A DNA stretch of 33,883 bases from contig JAKQII010000353.1 of the NCBI GenBank assembly GCA_029557535.1, positions 1-33,883 on the forward strand, given 5' to 3'. The DNA comes from Acidobacteriota bacterium. GTDB taxonomy: Bacteria > Acidobacteriota > Blastocatellia > Pyrinomonadales > Pyrinomonadaceae. The notes below the pieces were generated by a model. The model was not told where the DNA came from, made no database searches, and saw only the letters and a list, made by a program, of their open reading frames with translations. The position numbers were made by a program, and so were the translations under genes. The number at the start of each line of letters is the position of its first letter. The first letter of the stretch is position 1. Below, one piece after another: positions 13,310 through 21,028 of this stretch.

Positions 13310-16042
13310 TCAATTGGATTGCGGCGAAATGAAGGTCACCTGATCGAGTTCGGCAAGCGTTGCGATCTTCTCGATCGCGACCCGAACGATCACAGCGTTT
13401 ATCGCCGGAACATCCGTCAGTAACTCGAAGCCGGCTTTCTTCAACAAGGCGATCGTTTCCGGCTTAAGGTCGGTAAGCCGAACGATCAGTTCCGCCTTCC
13501 CATCCTTGACGTACGTAAACTCGTCCGGACGCAGTTTCGTGTTCGAACTGATGCGGTCCAGAAGCGCCCGAACGGCGGCAGCGTATTTCGCCGCAATCTT
13601 TCGTTCGCGTTCCTGTGCCGGAGACAATTTGATCGAGAACCGGCCGATCGTGGGCGAACCGATAACCTTCTTGCCAGACCGTTCGAACCTGTAACTGATC
13701 GATCCGGTCAGTCCGACGGGTTCCGTTCCCTGCTTGATCTTGAACTTCGTGCGGCGCGCCGCATCTTCGGCGAATGGGCGCAGGGATGCGTTGCCGGAGG
13801 TGGCCTTGATCTCGGTAACGGTTCCCTTGGCATCGACCGAGACGCTGACGAACACGACCGGATCGGTTCCGTCCCATTTAGAACCGTCGGAAGCCGCTGC
13901 TTTCGGAAGTTTCGCAACCTTACCCTTCGTCGCAACGCGATCGTTCTTGTTCAGTGCCCCGGTCCTGAAGTTCTCCACTTCGGTTCCGTCGATAACAAAC
14001 GTATTCTCGGATGAACTTGAGCCATCGACCTGGATGCCGCGACCGGTACCGAGCCCGCCAAAACTGTCGGGTCGAATGATCGTCGTGACCGAAGAACTCG
14101 TTGTGTCGATCATCGAAGGCGAGTCAGACGTGACTTCGACGGACATCGAAACGATGCTCGATCGTTCGCCGCTAACTTGGACGACGTCCGTGTAGACCTT
14201 TTCCGAAACGCCTTCGGGGCGTTCGACAGGAACGTCGATCCTCCGCGGCGCCTGGCTGCCGTCGGTGACCATCCGCTCTTCGACGGCGACGAACGATGTG
14301 AAATTCGTCATCAATCCGAAATCGAGCGCGAGATCGGTGATCGCTTTCGTGACTTCCGGATTTTGCGTCGTGTAGTCCTGCCGTGTGAGTTCGTCGATCC
14401 GGGCACGGGCCCAGAGCACGGCGAGCGCGTCGTGATCCGGATTGTTTTCCGTGAAACGCACGGGCACCTCACGGACGGTTTCCTGACCAAGGAACTTGCC
14501 GCGGATCGTCACCGAACCGACCGCCGGCCCGGTGAACCTGCCTTTGACGATGATCGGCTTGGCGCTGAAGAGATCGTTGATCCGCCTCGGATATACGTCG
14601 GCCGCGGGAAGATCGCCGAAATCGAGCGACACATTCGTCAAGAGCGGGCTCCTGACCCGCTCGTGAAACCTCTTCGCCGCAGCCGAACCGTCGTCTTTCA
14701 AACCGACGTACTCGACCTCGCCGCGACCCTCTTCCGCCATCTTGTCGAGAAGCGCCTGGTTGATCGAACTTCCGATCCCGAAGCTGAACACGCGGGCGTT
14801 AGGATGACGCTGAATCTCGGCGACGATCTCGTTTTCGTTTCCAACATACCCGTCGGTCATGAAGCACACGACGCGCAGATGGTCCTGCGAATCGCTCGGA
14901 TCGAGCGCCGCCTTGATCGCTTTCATCATCTCGGTACCGCCGGCGCCGTTGCGCGAGGCAAGGAAATCCTGCGCTTTCTGCAGATTGTCGGGTGTTGCCG
15001 GAGCCGGTTCCGGGAAGAGAATGTGGGTGTCGCCGGCAAATGTAATGAGATTGAACGTATCGCGCGGATTCATCCCGTCGAGCGCGAGTTTCATCGCTTC
15101 CTTCGCCTTTTCGATTGGAAATCCGGACATCGAACCAGACGTATCAAGCACAAAAACGATCTCTTTCGGCGTTACGTCCTCGATCCGCGGATTGTCAGGC
15201 GGCTGAAGAATCAGTGTGAAGAAGCCGCCTTTTCCGGCGCTGTGCGTCAGAATCGCATCCTCGATCCGCTTTCCGGAGACATCATAACGAAGCACAAAGT
15301 CCTTGTTCGGGATCGAGTCGGAATCCTTGATCCGGACCGATTGATTGCTCGGCGAAAGCATCGCGGATTCGATCTCGTGGGAATTCGACGCGATCGATTC
15401 GATCGGCACGCCGGCGTCAATGTTCAACTCGACCGAGATGTCGTGGCCGGCGCGGGTTGCGGCGTACGCCGGAATGATCCGCGCGGCCTCTTCGTTACTA
15501 ACGGACGACGGGTTGTAACGCGGTCCGACGACCATCGGAAAGCGGAATTCGTATTGCCCGTCTTCGTATTTCAGGGTTTCGACGTAACTTATTTCGATCG
15601 AGATCTTCTCGCCCGGCATGATGTTGGCGACTGATTGCGTGAAGATATTGGTCCGCTCCTGATCTAGAAGGCTCGCGACCTGGCCGTTTGACTTCGCGGC
15701 CTCGTAAACTTCGCGCGCCTCTTCCCGGCGCATGATTCGTCCGCGGATGACGCGCTCGCCGATCCGCATCGTCATGCGATCGACGGCGGCGGCGTTCGGG
15801 AGGGGGAACACGTAAACGGCCTCGATCTTCCCGTCAAAATTGTTCTCGAATTCCTGCGTGACGGTGACGCGCGAAATGAAGCCGGCGATGTCGGCCTTGA
15901 CGGCCGTGTGTTTCAGCGGACATTCACCGAGACGCTTGTTTCCGGCGCCGATCGCGTTGAGCGTTCCTTGCGTGACCTTCTGTCCGTGTGCGGCGAGCAC
16001 CAGGAAAAGGCACAAAAAAACCGGAAAGATAAATCCTTTCAT
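13310..16042 (-). CDS. Secreted VIT/vWA protein with TonB-receptor-plug-like and TonB-C-like segments
   Basis: A 910-residue exported protein. Residues 1-20 form a signal peptide. A VIT domain (about 25-165; TQEFENNFDGKIEAVYVFPL) precedes a von Willebrand A domain (about 292-465) with an intact metal site: DTSGSMS at 300-306, later threonine in GTEMM, and MTDGYVGNE. Residues about 620-695 (SPSMIDTTSSSVTTII, GRGIQVDGSSSSENTFVIDG) match the plug region of Oar-type TonB-dependent receptors. Residues about 722-790 (VFVSVSVDAKGTVTEIKATSGNASL, SISYRF) resemble a TonB C-terminal domain. A final helical region ends the protein. VIT/vWA proteins usually bind proteins at the cell surface or periplasm through the metal site. 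The ribosome site AGAGG sits 7 bases before the ATG. A long antisense frame over the gene is a codon-bias shadow. Confidence 0.88.
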   Translation of the reverse strand: MKGFIFPVFLCLFLVLAAHGQKVTQGTLNAIGAGNKRLGECPLKHTAVKADIAGFISRVTVTQEFENNFDGKIEAVYVFPLPNAAAVDRMTMRIGERVIRGRIMRREEAREVYEAAKSNGQVASLLDQERTNIFTQSVANIMPGEKISIEISYVETLKYEDGQYEFRFPMVVGPRYNPSSVSNEEAARIIPAYAATRAGHDISVELNIDAGVPIESIASNSHEIESAMLSPSNQSVRIKDSDSIPNKDFVLRYDVSGKRIEDAILTHSAGKGGFFTLILQPPDNPRIEDVTPKEIVFVLDTSGSMSGFPIEKAKEAMKLALDGMNPRDTFNLITFAGDTHILFPEPAPATPDNLQKAQDFLASRNGAGGTEMMKAIKAALDPSDSQDHLRVVCFMTDGYVGNENEIVAEIQRHPNARVFSFGIGSSINQALLDKMAEEGRGEVEYVGLKDDGSAAAKRFHERVRSPLLTNVSLDFGDLPAADVYPRRINDLFSAKPIIVKGRFTGPAVGSVTIRGKFLGQETVREVPVRFTENNPDHDALAVLWARARIDELTRQDYTTQNPEVTKAITDLALDFGLMTNFTSFVAVEERMVTDGSQAPRRIDVPVERPEGVSEKVYTDVVQVSGERSSIVSMSVEVTSDSPSMIDTTSSSVTTIIRPDSFGGLGTGRGIQVDGSSSSENTFVIDGTEVENFRTGALNKNDRVATKGKVAKLPKAAASDGSKWDGTDPVVFVSVSVDAKGTVTEIKATSGNASLRPFAEDAARRTKFKIKQGTEPVGLTGSISYRFERSGKKVIGSPTIGRFSIKLSPAQERERKIAAKYAAAVRALLDRISSNTKLRPDEFTYVKDGKAELIVRLTDLKPETIALLKKAGFELLTDVPAINAVIVRVAIEKIATLAELDQVTFISPQSN

Positions 16043-16251
16043 TAGTTTACCTCTTAACTAAGTTCGAAATTTTTCTTCCCGCGGGTTGTTATCTATTCGT
16101 AGTTTGAACCTTCGATTCGGTTGCTTTGACCACCGATTAATTTTTTTCGCCATGCGTGACCGACGATGCGTTACCGCCATCCGCGCGGCGGCCGCCGTTC
16201 ACGACAATACGGCGTTTTGGGTTAGAATCGATGCAACAAGGAGACGTCAAT

Positions 16252-17553
16252 ATGCGCAAACAACTGAAAGATTTCATGGAGCAGATCGGGAAGGACGCGA
16301 TCGCCGTTATTCCGGCGGCTCACGAACAAACGCGGAGCTACGACACGGAGTTCAAGTTTCACCAAGACCCTGATTTTTACTATCTCACGGAATTCCCGGA
16401 GCCCGATGCGATCGCCGTCATCGATCCGGCCGCCCGAAAATCGCGGTTCACGCTTTTTGTCCGGCCGCGCGACCCGTTGATGGAAACCTGGTATGGTCGT
16501 CGCCAGGGCGTCGAGGGCGCAAAAAAGAACTACGGGGCCGACAAGGCGATGCCGATCGAGAAATTTGAGTCCGAGTTACCGAAATTGTTGAACGGCAAGG
16601 AGAAACTTTATTACCGATTCGGGCTCGACAACCGGCTTGACCAAGTGATCCTGAATTATCTCTCGGGACAGCGTTTCCGGCGTCTCAAGACGGCTTACCC
16701 GCCGCATACGATCATCGATCCGACGCTGCTCATAGGTGAAATGCGGCTGCATAAAACTCCTGAAGAAGTTGCGTTGATGCAGAAGGCGGCCGACATCGCG
16801 GCCGAAGCGCACGTCGTGGCGATGCGCGAGTGCAAGCCGGGATTGAACGAGGCGCAGATCGAAGCGATCATCGAGCACCACTTCCGGATGTCGGGCGCAG
16901 CCGGCGCGTCGTACAACTCGATCGTCGGCGGCGGCGCGAACGCGACCATCCTGCATTACGTCGAGAACAATGCTCCGCTGAAGGACGGCGACCTGCTCCT
17001 CGTCGACGCCGGCTGCGAATATCAAGGCTATGCTTCGGACATCACGCGCACGTTCCCGGTCAATGGCCGTTTCACAAAGGCGCAGCGTGAAGTTTACGAC
17101 GTCGTTCTTGAGGTCCAGTTGGAATGCCTTGCAGCGACCCGAAAAGGCGTCACCGTGAAGGACCGGCAGGATCTGTCGATCGAGCTCCTGACCGAAGGCA
17201 TGAAGAAGTTGGGACTGCTGAAAGGAAAGACGAAGGACCTGATCAAGAAAGGCGCTTACATGAAGTATTACATGCACGGCGTCGGCCACTATCTCGGACT
17301 CGACGTTCATGATGCCGGACGTTATTTCACCGAGCAGAAAGCGCGCTTTTCACGTCCGTTCGAGCCGGGAATGGTACTCACGGTCGAGCCGGGTCTTTAT
17401 ATTCCGGCGGACGACAAAACAGCGCCGGCAAAATATCGCGGTATCGGGATCAGGATCGAAGACGACATTCTGGTTACCGAAGACGGTAACGTGAACCTGA
17501 CCGTCGGCGTCCCGAAAGACGCGGATGCGATCGAGGAAATAATGAACAGCTAG
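16252..17553 (+). CDS. pepP: Xaa-Pro aminopeptidase (M24B)
   Basis: A 433-residue dinuclear metallopeptidase that removes N-terminal residues preceding proline. The N-terminal creatinase-like domain (1-165; DPDFYYLTEFPEPDA) is followed by the pita-bread catalytic domain. The metal ligands are visible: Asp in LLLVDAGCEY, Asp in ASDITRTFPV, His in MHGVGHYLGLDVHD, Glu in LTVEPGLYIP and Glu in GIRIEDD. AAGGAG 8 bases upstream fixes the start at 16252; longer frames to 16156 have no homology to the family. TTAGAAT at about 16222-16228 may be the -10 region. There is no signal peptide, so it is cytoplasmic. The stop TAG is the first three bases of the TAGACGG array. Confidence 0.94.
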   Translation: MRKQLKDFMEQIGKDAIAVIPAAHEQTRSYDTEFKFHQDPDFYYLTEFPEPDAIAVIDPAARKSRFTLFVRPRDPLMETWYGRRQGVEGAKKNYGADKAMPIEKFESELPKLLNGKEKLYYRFGLDNRLDQVILNYLSGQRFRRLKTAYPPHTIIDPTLLIGEMRLHKTPEEVALMQKAADIAAEAHVVAMRECKPGLNEAQIEAIIEHHFRMSGAAGASYNSIVGGGANATILHYVENNAPLKDGDLLLVDAGCEYQGYASDITRTFPVNGRFTKAQREVYDVVLEVQLECLAATRKGVTVKDRQDLSIELLTEGMKKLGLLKGKTKDLIKKGAYMKYYMHGVGHYLGLDVHDAGRYFTEQKARFSRPFEPGMVLTVEPGLYIPADDKTAPAKYRGIGIRIEDDILVTEDGNVNLTVGVPKDADAIEEIMNS

Positions 17554-17646
17554 ACGGTAGACGGTAGACGGTAGACGGATTCTTGCCTTTCAATCGCAAA
17601 TTGCAAATTGAAAATCGCAAATCAAGGGTCTACTGCCTACCGTCTA
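17551..17646. repeat. TAGACGG tandem array with inverted partner (R6)
   Basis: Four exact tandem copies of TAGACGG fill 17551-17578. At 17626-17646 the minus strand reads TAGACGG, TAGGCAG and TAGACCC, giving an inverted partner. Between them (17591-17623) are ATCGCAAATT/GCAAATTG words. The first TAG on each strand is the stop codon of the converging gene: the Xaa-Pro aminopeptidase and the M16-like protein. The arms can pair as a long hairpin and could act as a bidirectional terminator, although no T-run follows. Confidence 0.9.
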
Positions 17647-19014
17647 GTTCTTCTGCAGAAAAATATCCCGGTTGATCGCGGCCGGATCACCGATCACGAC
17701 AAAGCGGATATTCTTCATGTACTTCTGCGCGACGCGGCGAATGTCCGTGTCTCTGACCTCCCGGATCCGGTCGATGAACTCATACGATTTCTTCCAACCG
17801 CCTCCTGCAAGTTCGTACCGCGCGAGCGATCCGGCCTGTGCGGCATTCGTCTCTTCGCCAAGATAATAGGTTGTCAAAAAGTAGTTCGAGACGGCGGAGA
17901 TCTCTGACCGATCGACGAGCCGGGTTTTCAACAGATTGATCTCCTGCAGCATCACGCTGATTGCCTGGTTCGCGTCGTTTGCGGTCACATAAATGTTTGC
18001 TGTGTTGGTCGCGGTGGCATTGATCTCGGCGTTCGGAGCGTAGGAAAGCTGACGCTTTACGCGGACCTCGCGGAAGAACTGAGCCTGCAGAAGACTGATC
18101 GCGACGCGCATCGGATAATAATCGGGACTTCCCGGTGGCGGCGCGTCAAAGACTCCCTTGATATAGTTCGTCGGCAAGTCTCTCTGGACGACCTCCAACG
18201 TCGGTTTTGAAAAATCAATTTGCGGCAACGACGTATCCTCGTATTCGCCTCGGGGCAATTTCCCGAAGGTTGACGCCACTTTTTCCCTGATTGCCTGAGG
18301 ATCGAGATCGCCGACAAAGACAAGCAGAAGCTGTGACGTCTGCATAACCTTCTTGTGGTGTCCCCGGAGCTGTGCCAAAGTGAATTTCGAAACGGTTTCG
18401 AGCGAGCCGTCAGTTTCGAAAGAGTACGGATGGCCGGTATAAACGACGCGGTTCTCCAGAACGTCAAGATAATTATCGGGATTCGTCTCAGACTCTTTGA
18501 GGCCCGTCATGATCTGTTCCCGGACGCGCTCGACGTCGGCCGGGGCAAAGACGGGGTTGATAACAACGTCGGCGAATAATTCCCACATTCGGTCAAAATT
18601 CGGGCGCGTCACGCCAAGTGAAAAGACACTGAAGTCCTTTCCGGCCGTACCGCCGACGGTCGATCCGGTACGGGCGAGTTCGCGGCGAACGACATCGCGC
18701 TTGAACTTTGCCCCGGCTTCGATCGAAGCGTTGATCATGAAATTCTCAAGACCGGCCGTCTTATCGGAGCTGTTGCGAACACCACCGCGAACGAAAAGTC
18801 CAGCGGCAACCGTTTCCGCGTTCGGACGCCGTTTGACCAGAACTTTCAGTCCGTTGACCTCGAATTCGGTCACCTGCGACGCGCCATCCGCCGATCGCGG
18901 CGCGCCTCCGGCTTGTGCCATCGCGGCCGACGCCGCAAGAGTCATCGTCAGCAGCAAGAATGCCAGTCGTCTCCCAACGATTTCAAAACGAGTTGATTTC
19001 ATATTCCTTACCAT
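17644..19014 (-). CDS. Secreted M16-like protein lacking the zinc motif
   Basis: A 456-residue exported M16 homologue with an N-terminal signal peptide (about residues 10-34, ending AMAQ). The fold is clear: FEVNGLKVLVKRRPNAETVAAGLFVRGG at the start, a GLRGHH-like middle segment and FREVRVKRQLSYAPNAEI in the second half. Where active members have HxxEH, this one reads GLENFMINAS, with no histidines, so it should not bind zinc. It lies 16 bases downstream of an M16 protein with an intact site, the known pattern of two-subunit M16 peptidases (catalytic plus inactive, substrate-holding partner). The stop codon is within repeat R6. The start is either the ATG at 19014 or the one at 19002; GGAG is 12 bases before the first, and AAGGA is too close to the second. 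Confidence 0.88.
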   Translation of the reverse strand: MVRNMKSTRFEIVGRRLAFLLLTMTLAASAAMAQAGGAPRSADGASQVTEFEVNGLKVLVKRRPNAETVAAGLFVRGGVRNSSDKTAGLENFMINASIEAGAKFKRDVVRRELARTGSTVGGTAGKDFSVFSLGVTRPNFDRMWELFADVVINPVFAPADVERVREQIMTGLKESETNPDNYLDVLENRVVYTGHPYSFETDGSLETVSKFTLAQLRGHHKKVMQTSQLLLVFVGDLDPQAIREKVASTFGKLPRGEYEDTSLPQIDFSKPTLEVVQRDLPTNYIKGVFDAPPPGSPDYYPMRVAISLLQAQFFREVRVKRQLSYAPNAEINATATNTANIYVTANDANQAISVMLQEINLLKTRLVDRSEISAVSNYFLTTYYLGEETNAAQAGSLARYELAGGGWKKSYEFIDRIREVRDTDIRRVAQKYMKNIRFVVIGDPAAINRDIFLQKN

Positions 19015-19030
19015 TTTCGACCGAGGCTCC

Positions 19031-20569
19031 TCACCTGCCGATCAGATCCGTTTCCGTCAAATTTGCGGCGGCCTTTGCGCGCGGCGAAACAAGCGCCACT
19101 CCGACGTGATCCTTGCCGAGAATGTAGGTGCGCAGGTAGCGATTGATCCCGTCGCGGTTCGTGGCCCGGAGGTTCTTGTGATACCCGCGGAAGTACTCAA
19201 TCCCGGTCGATGACCACCAGAAGCTCAGGGTATGCGCGTACTCGCTGAGTTTTTCACGGTCGAACAGATCGCGCGACTCGAGGATCGTCGTCGCGCTCTC
19301 AAGTTCTTCGTCCGTGAAATAGTTGGGCTTGTCGAATTGCGCGATCTCGGTGTAAAGAGCTTTGATCGCAGCCTTAGCGCGCTCGGGCGAAGTGACGAGA
19401 ACAACCTGGATCGGGCCAACGTTGCGCTGGGTGTAGTAATTGATGCTCGCGCTCGTCGCCAGTCCGCTGTCGACCAAGGCGCGCTGGAACCTTGAATCCG
19501 GCTGAGCCAGGATGTACGAGAACACGTCCGCGGCGTACGTCGATGCATCGTCCTTGCCGATCGAAGGTCCGTGCCATCCGATCTGGATGAAAACGTTCTC
19601 CGCACCGTCCCGATCGATGTTCTTCTCAACGATCACGCCTTCGCTTTTCGGCAACGGCGGATGCTCGACCATCGGGAATTCCTTGAATGGCTCAACCGCA
19701 CGGCGCGGCCATTTTCCGAAGTACTTTTCGGCAAGCTCGAAGACCTTTTGCGGATCGGCATCACCGGTCACGACCAGAGCCGAGTTGTTCGGCACGTAAT
19801 ATCGGCCCTGAATGAGTTTCATCTTCTCGGTTGTCGCGGCGAGCACCGAAGCGCGCGTCCCGAGCGGATTCTTCCGGCTCGGATACTTGAAATAGAGTCG
19901 GTCGTTGATCGCGCGGTCGAGATAATAAAACGGATTCGACTCGTTGCGGTCGATCTCGCCGACGACAACGCGGATCTCATCATCGAGCTCCTGCGAATCG
20001 AATGTCGGAACCTGGATCGAATGGCTCATGTACTGCAGGGCCGTTTCGATGTTCGAACTGGTCGTGTTCAGGTAGTAGTTGACGACCTCCTCACGGGTCG
20101 ACGCGTTGGACGTCATACCGATGTTGTCGATGTCGTAAAGGTAGGCCGTGTCTCCGATCTCCGGCTTCAGCTTCAGGGTCTCGGCACATCCGGCGCCAAA
20201 AAAGTAATTCGTGTTCTTCTCGGCCCGCGCCCGTTCGCAATTGAACACGTAGATCGCCTTGTTGGGCTTGAAATACATGTGTTCGTAAAGATGCGACAGT
20301 CCGTTCAGGTCGGGCGGTTCGGTGAACGAGCCGTTGCGGACCGCAATCTCGACGGTGAGCAGCGGAACGCTCGAGTCCTGCAACACGATCACTTCGAGTC
20401 CGTTCGGCAGGACCTTGTTCACGAACGGTATCTCGATACCGACCTGCGCAGGTTTTGTGGCCGGAACCGGCTTCGAACTGTTCGGTTGCGCCACTTTCCG
20501 GCTTTGTGCAAAACTGAAGTTCGTCGTGATCGCTGTGATCAGGACTAAACCAAGGAACGATTTTTTCAC
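19031..20569 (-). CDS. Secreted M16 zinc peptidase, catalytic subunit
   Basis: About 512 residues from a GTG at 20569, chosen because GGGAG lies 7 bases upstream and a clean signal peptide (KKSFLGLVLITAITTNFSFAQ) follows. The longer frame to 20959 reads through the neighbouring plus-strand gene and is not real. The zinc site is His93-Leu-Tyr-Glu96-His97 in LSHLYEHMYF, with the distal glutamate in VVVGEIDRNE. After the zinc motif there is an unusual stretch (about residues 100-150) with two cysteines (FNCERARAE, FGAGCAETL) before the conserved NASTREEVVNYY. The protein is periplasmic or outer-membrane facing and is very probably paired with the inactive homologue encoded 16 bases downstream. 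Confidence 0.9.
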   Translation of the reverse strand: MKKSFLGLVLITAITTNFSFAQSRKVAQPNSSKPVPATKPAQVGIEIPFVNKVLPNGLEVIVLQDSSVPLLTVEIAVRNGSFTEPPDLNGLSHLYEHMYFKPNKAIYVFNCERARAEKNTNYFFGAGCAETLKLKPEIGDTAYLYDIDNIGMTSNASTREEVVNYYLNTTSSNIETALQYMSHSIQVPTFDSQELDDEIRVVVGEIDRNESNPFYYLDRAINDRLYFKYPSRKNPLGTRASVLAATTEKMKLIQGRYYVPNNSALVVTGDADPQKVFELAEKYFGKWPRRAVEPFKEFPMVEHPPLPKSEGVIVEKNIDRDGAENVFIQIGWHGPSIGKDDASTYAADVFSYILAQPDSRFQRALVDSGLATSASINYYTQRNVGPIQVVLVTSPERAKAAIKALYTEIAQFDKPNYFTDEELESATTILESRDLFDREKLSEYAHTLSFWWSSTGIEYFRGYHKNLRATNRDGINRYLRTYILGKDHVGVALVSPRAKAAANLTETDLIGR

Positions 20570-20707
20570 TAGAAAACTCCCAAAATGTTGGATGTCAGAT
20601 GACGGCCGTCGGGGTCGGGTTGCGTCAATCATTACATTTGAAACCACTTCTACGCAATATACCCGAACGGAGTTTTTGGCCGACGAACTTAATTGACGAA
20701 GGAAACG

Positions 20708-20923
20708 ATGGAACGAGACAATTTGATGCATGGGGCCCGGACAGCGATGAACCGCAGCCCCGAGATCCGCGAATGGGCGGAGAACTATCTGAAGGCGAAA
20801 ACACGTACCGAAAACGAGTCGATGTCGGACGAGGAATTCGAAAAATACTGGAAGTACCACAAGCCCGAGATCATGCACGCCGGCGCCGCTGAAGCGATCG
20901 AGGCTTATAAGAGTGAGCGGTGA
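20708..20923 (+). CDS. Small acidic helical protein, unknown function
   Basis: A 71-residue frame from the ATG at 20708, with AAGGA just upstream. It is hydrophilic and rich in Glu, Lys and Ala (REWAENYLKAKTRT, EEFEKYWKYHKPEIMH), predicted mainly helical, with no cysteines or membrane segment. I do not recognise a family. Composition and codon choice match real genes nearby. It is divergent from the M16 pair and convergent with the nuclease. Its last three residues, SER, and its TGA stop are written in GTGAGC repeat words, as in the P450 gene. The native C-terminus may therefore have been different. Confidence 0.55.
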   Translation: MERDNLMHGARTAMNRSPEIREWAENYLKAKTRTENESMSDEEFEKYWKYHKPEIMHAGAAEAIEAYKSER

Positions 20924-21028
20924 GCAGTGAGCGGTCGATTTGCAATTTTCGATTTGCAATTTGCGATCGTTCGATCAGACCGACGGCTTTCTGCTTGCTG
21001 CTCACGGCTCACTGCTCACTGCTCACTG
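20912..21028. repeat. GTGAGC word array with inverted partner (R7)
   Basis: At 20912-20933 the plus strand reads AGTGAGCGGTGAGCAGTGAG and on. At 20998-21028 the minus strand reads CAGTGAGCAGTGAGCAGTGA followed by GCCGTGAGCAGC. Between them are TCGATTTGCAATT words (20935-20966). The stop codons of the small gene (20921-20923) and the nuclease (21023-21025) are both the TGA of a GTGAGC unit. The arms can form a long hairpin between the convergent genes. Confidence 0.9.

Noticed and set aside
14177-15634. Plus-strand open frame of 485 codons opposite the VIT/vWA gene
   Set aside because: Same shadow effect. It has no domain signal, and the opposite strand carries intact VIT and vWA motifs.
17551-17646. 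CRISPR-like array
   Set aside because: The repeat unit is 7 bases with no spacers, and no cas gene is nearby.
19571-20548. Plus-strand frame of 325 codons opposite the M16 catalytic subunit
   Set aside because: Antisense shadow without recognisable motifs; the M16 gene on the other strand is clear.
20570-20959. N-terminal extension of the M16 catalytic subunit
   Set aside because: The extra codons run antisense to the small gene and lack any family or signal sequence; the GTG at 20569 has a ribosome site and signal peptide.
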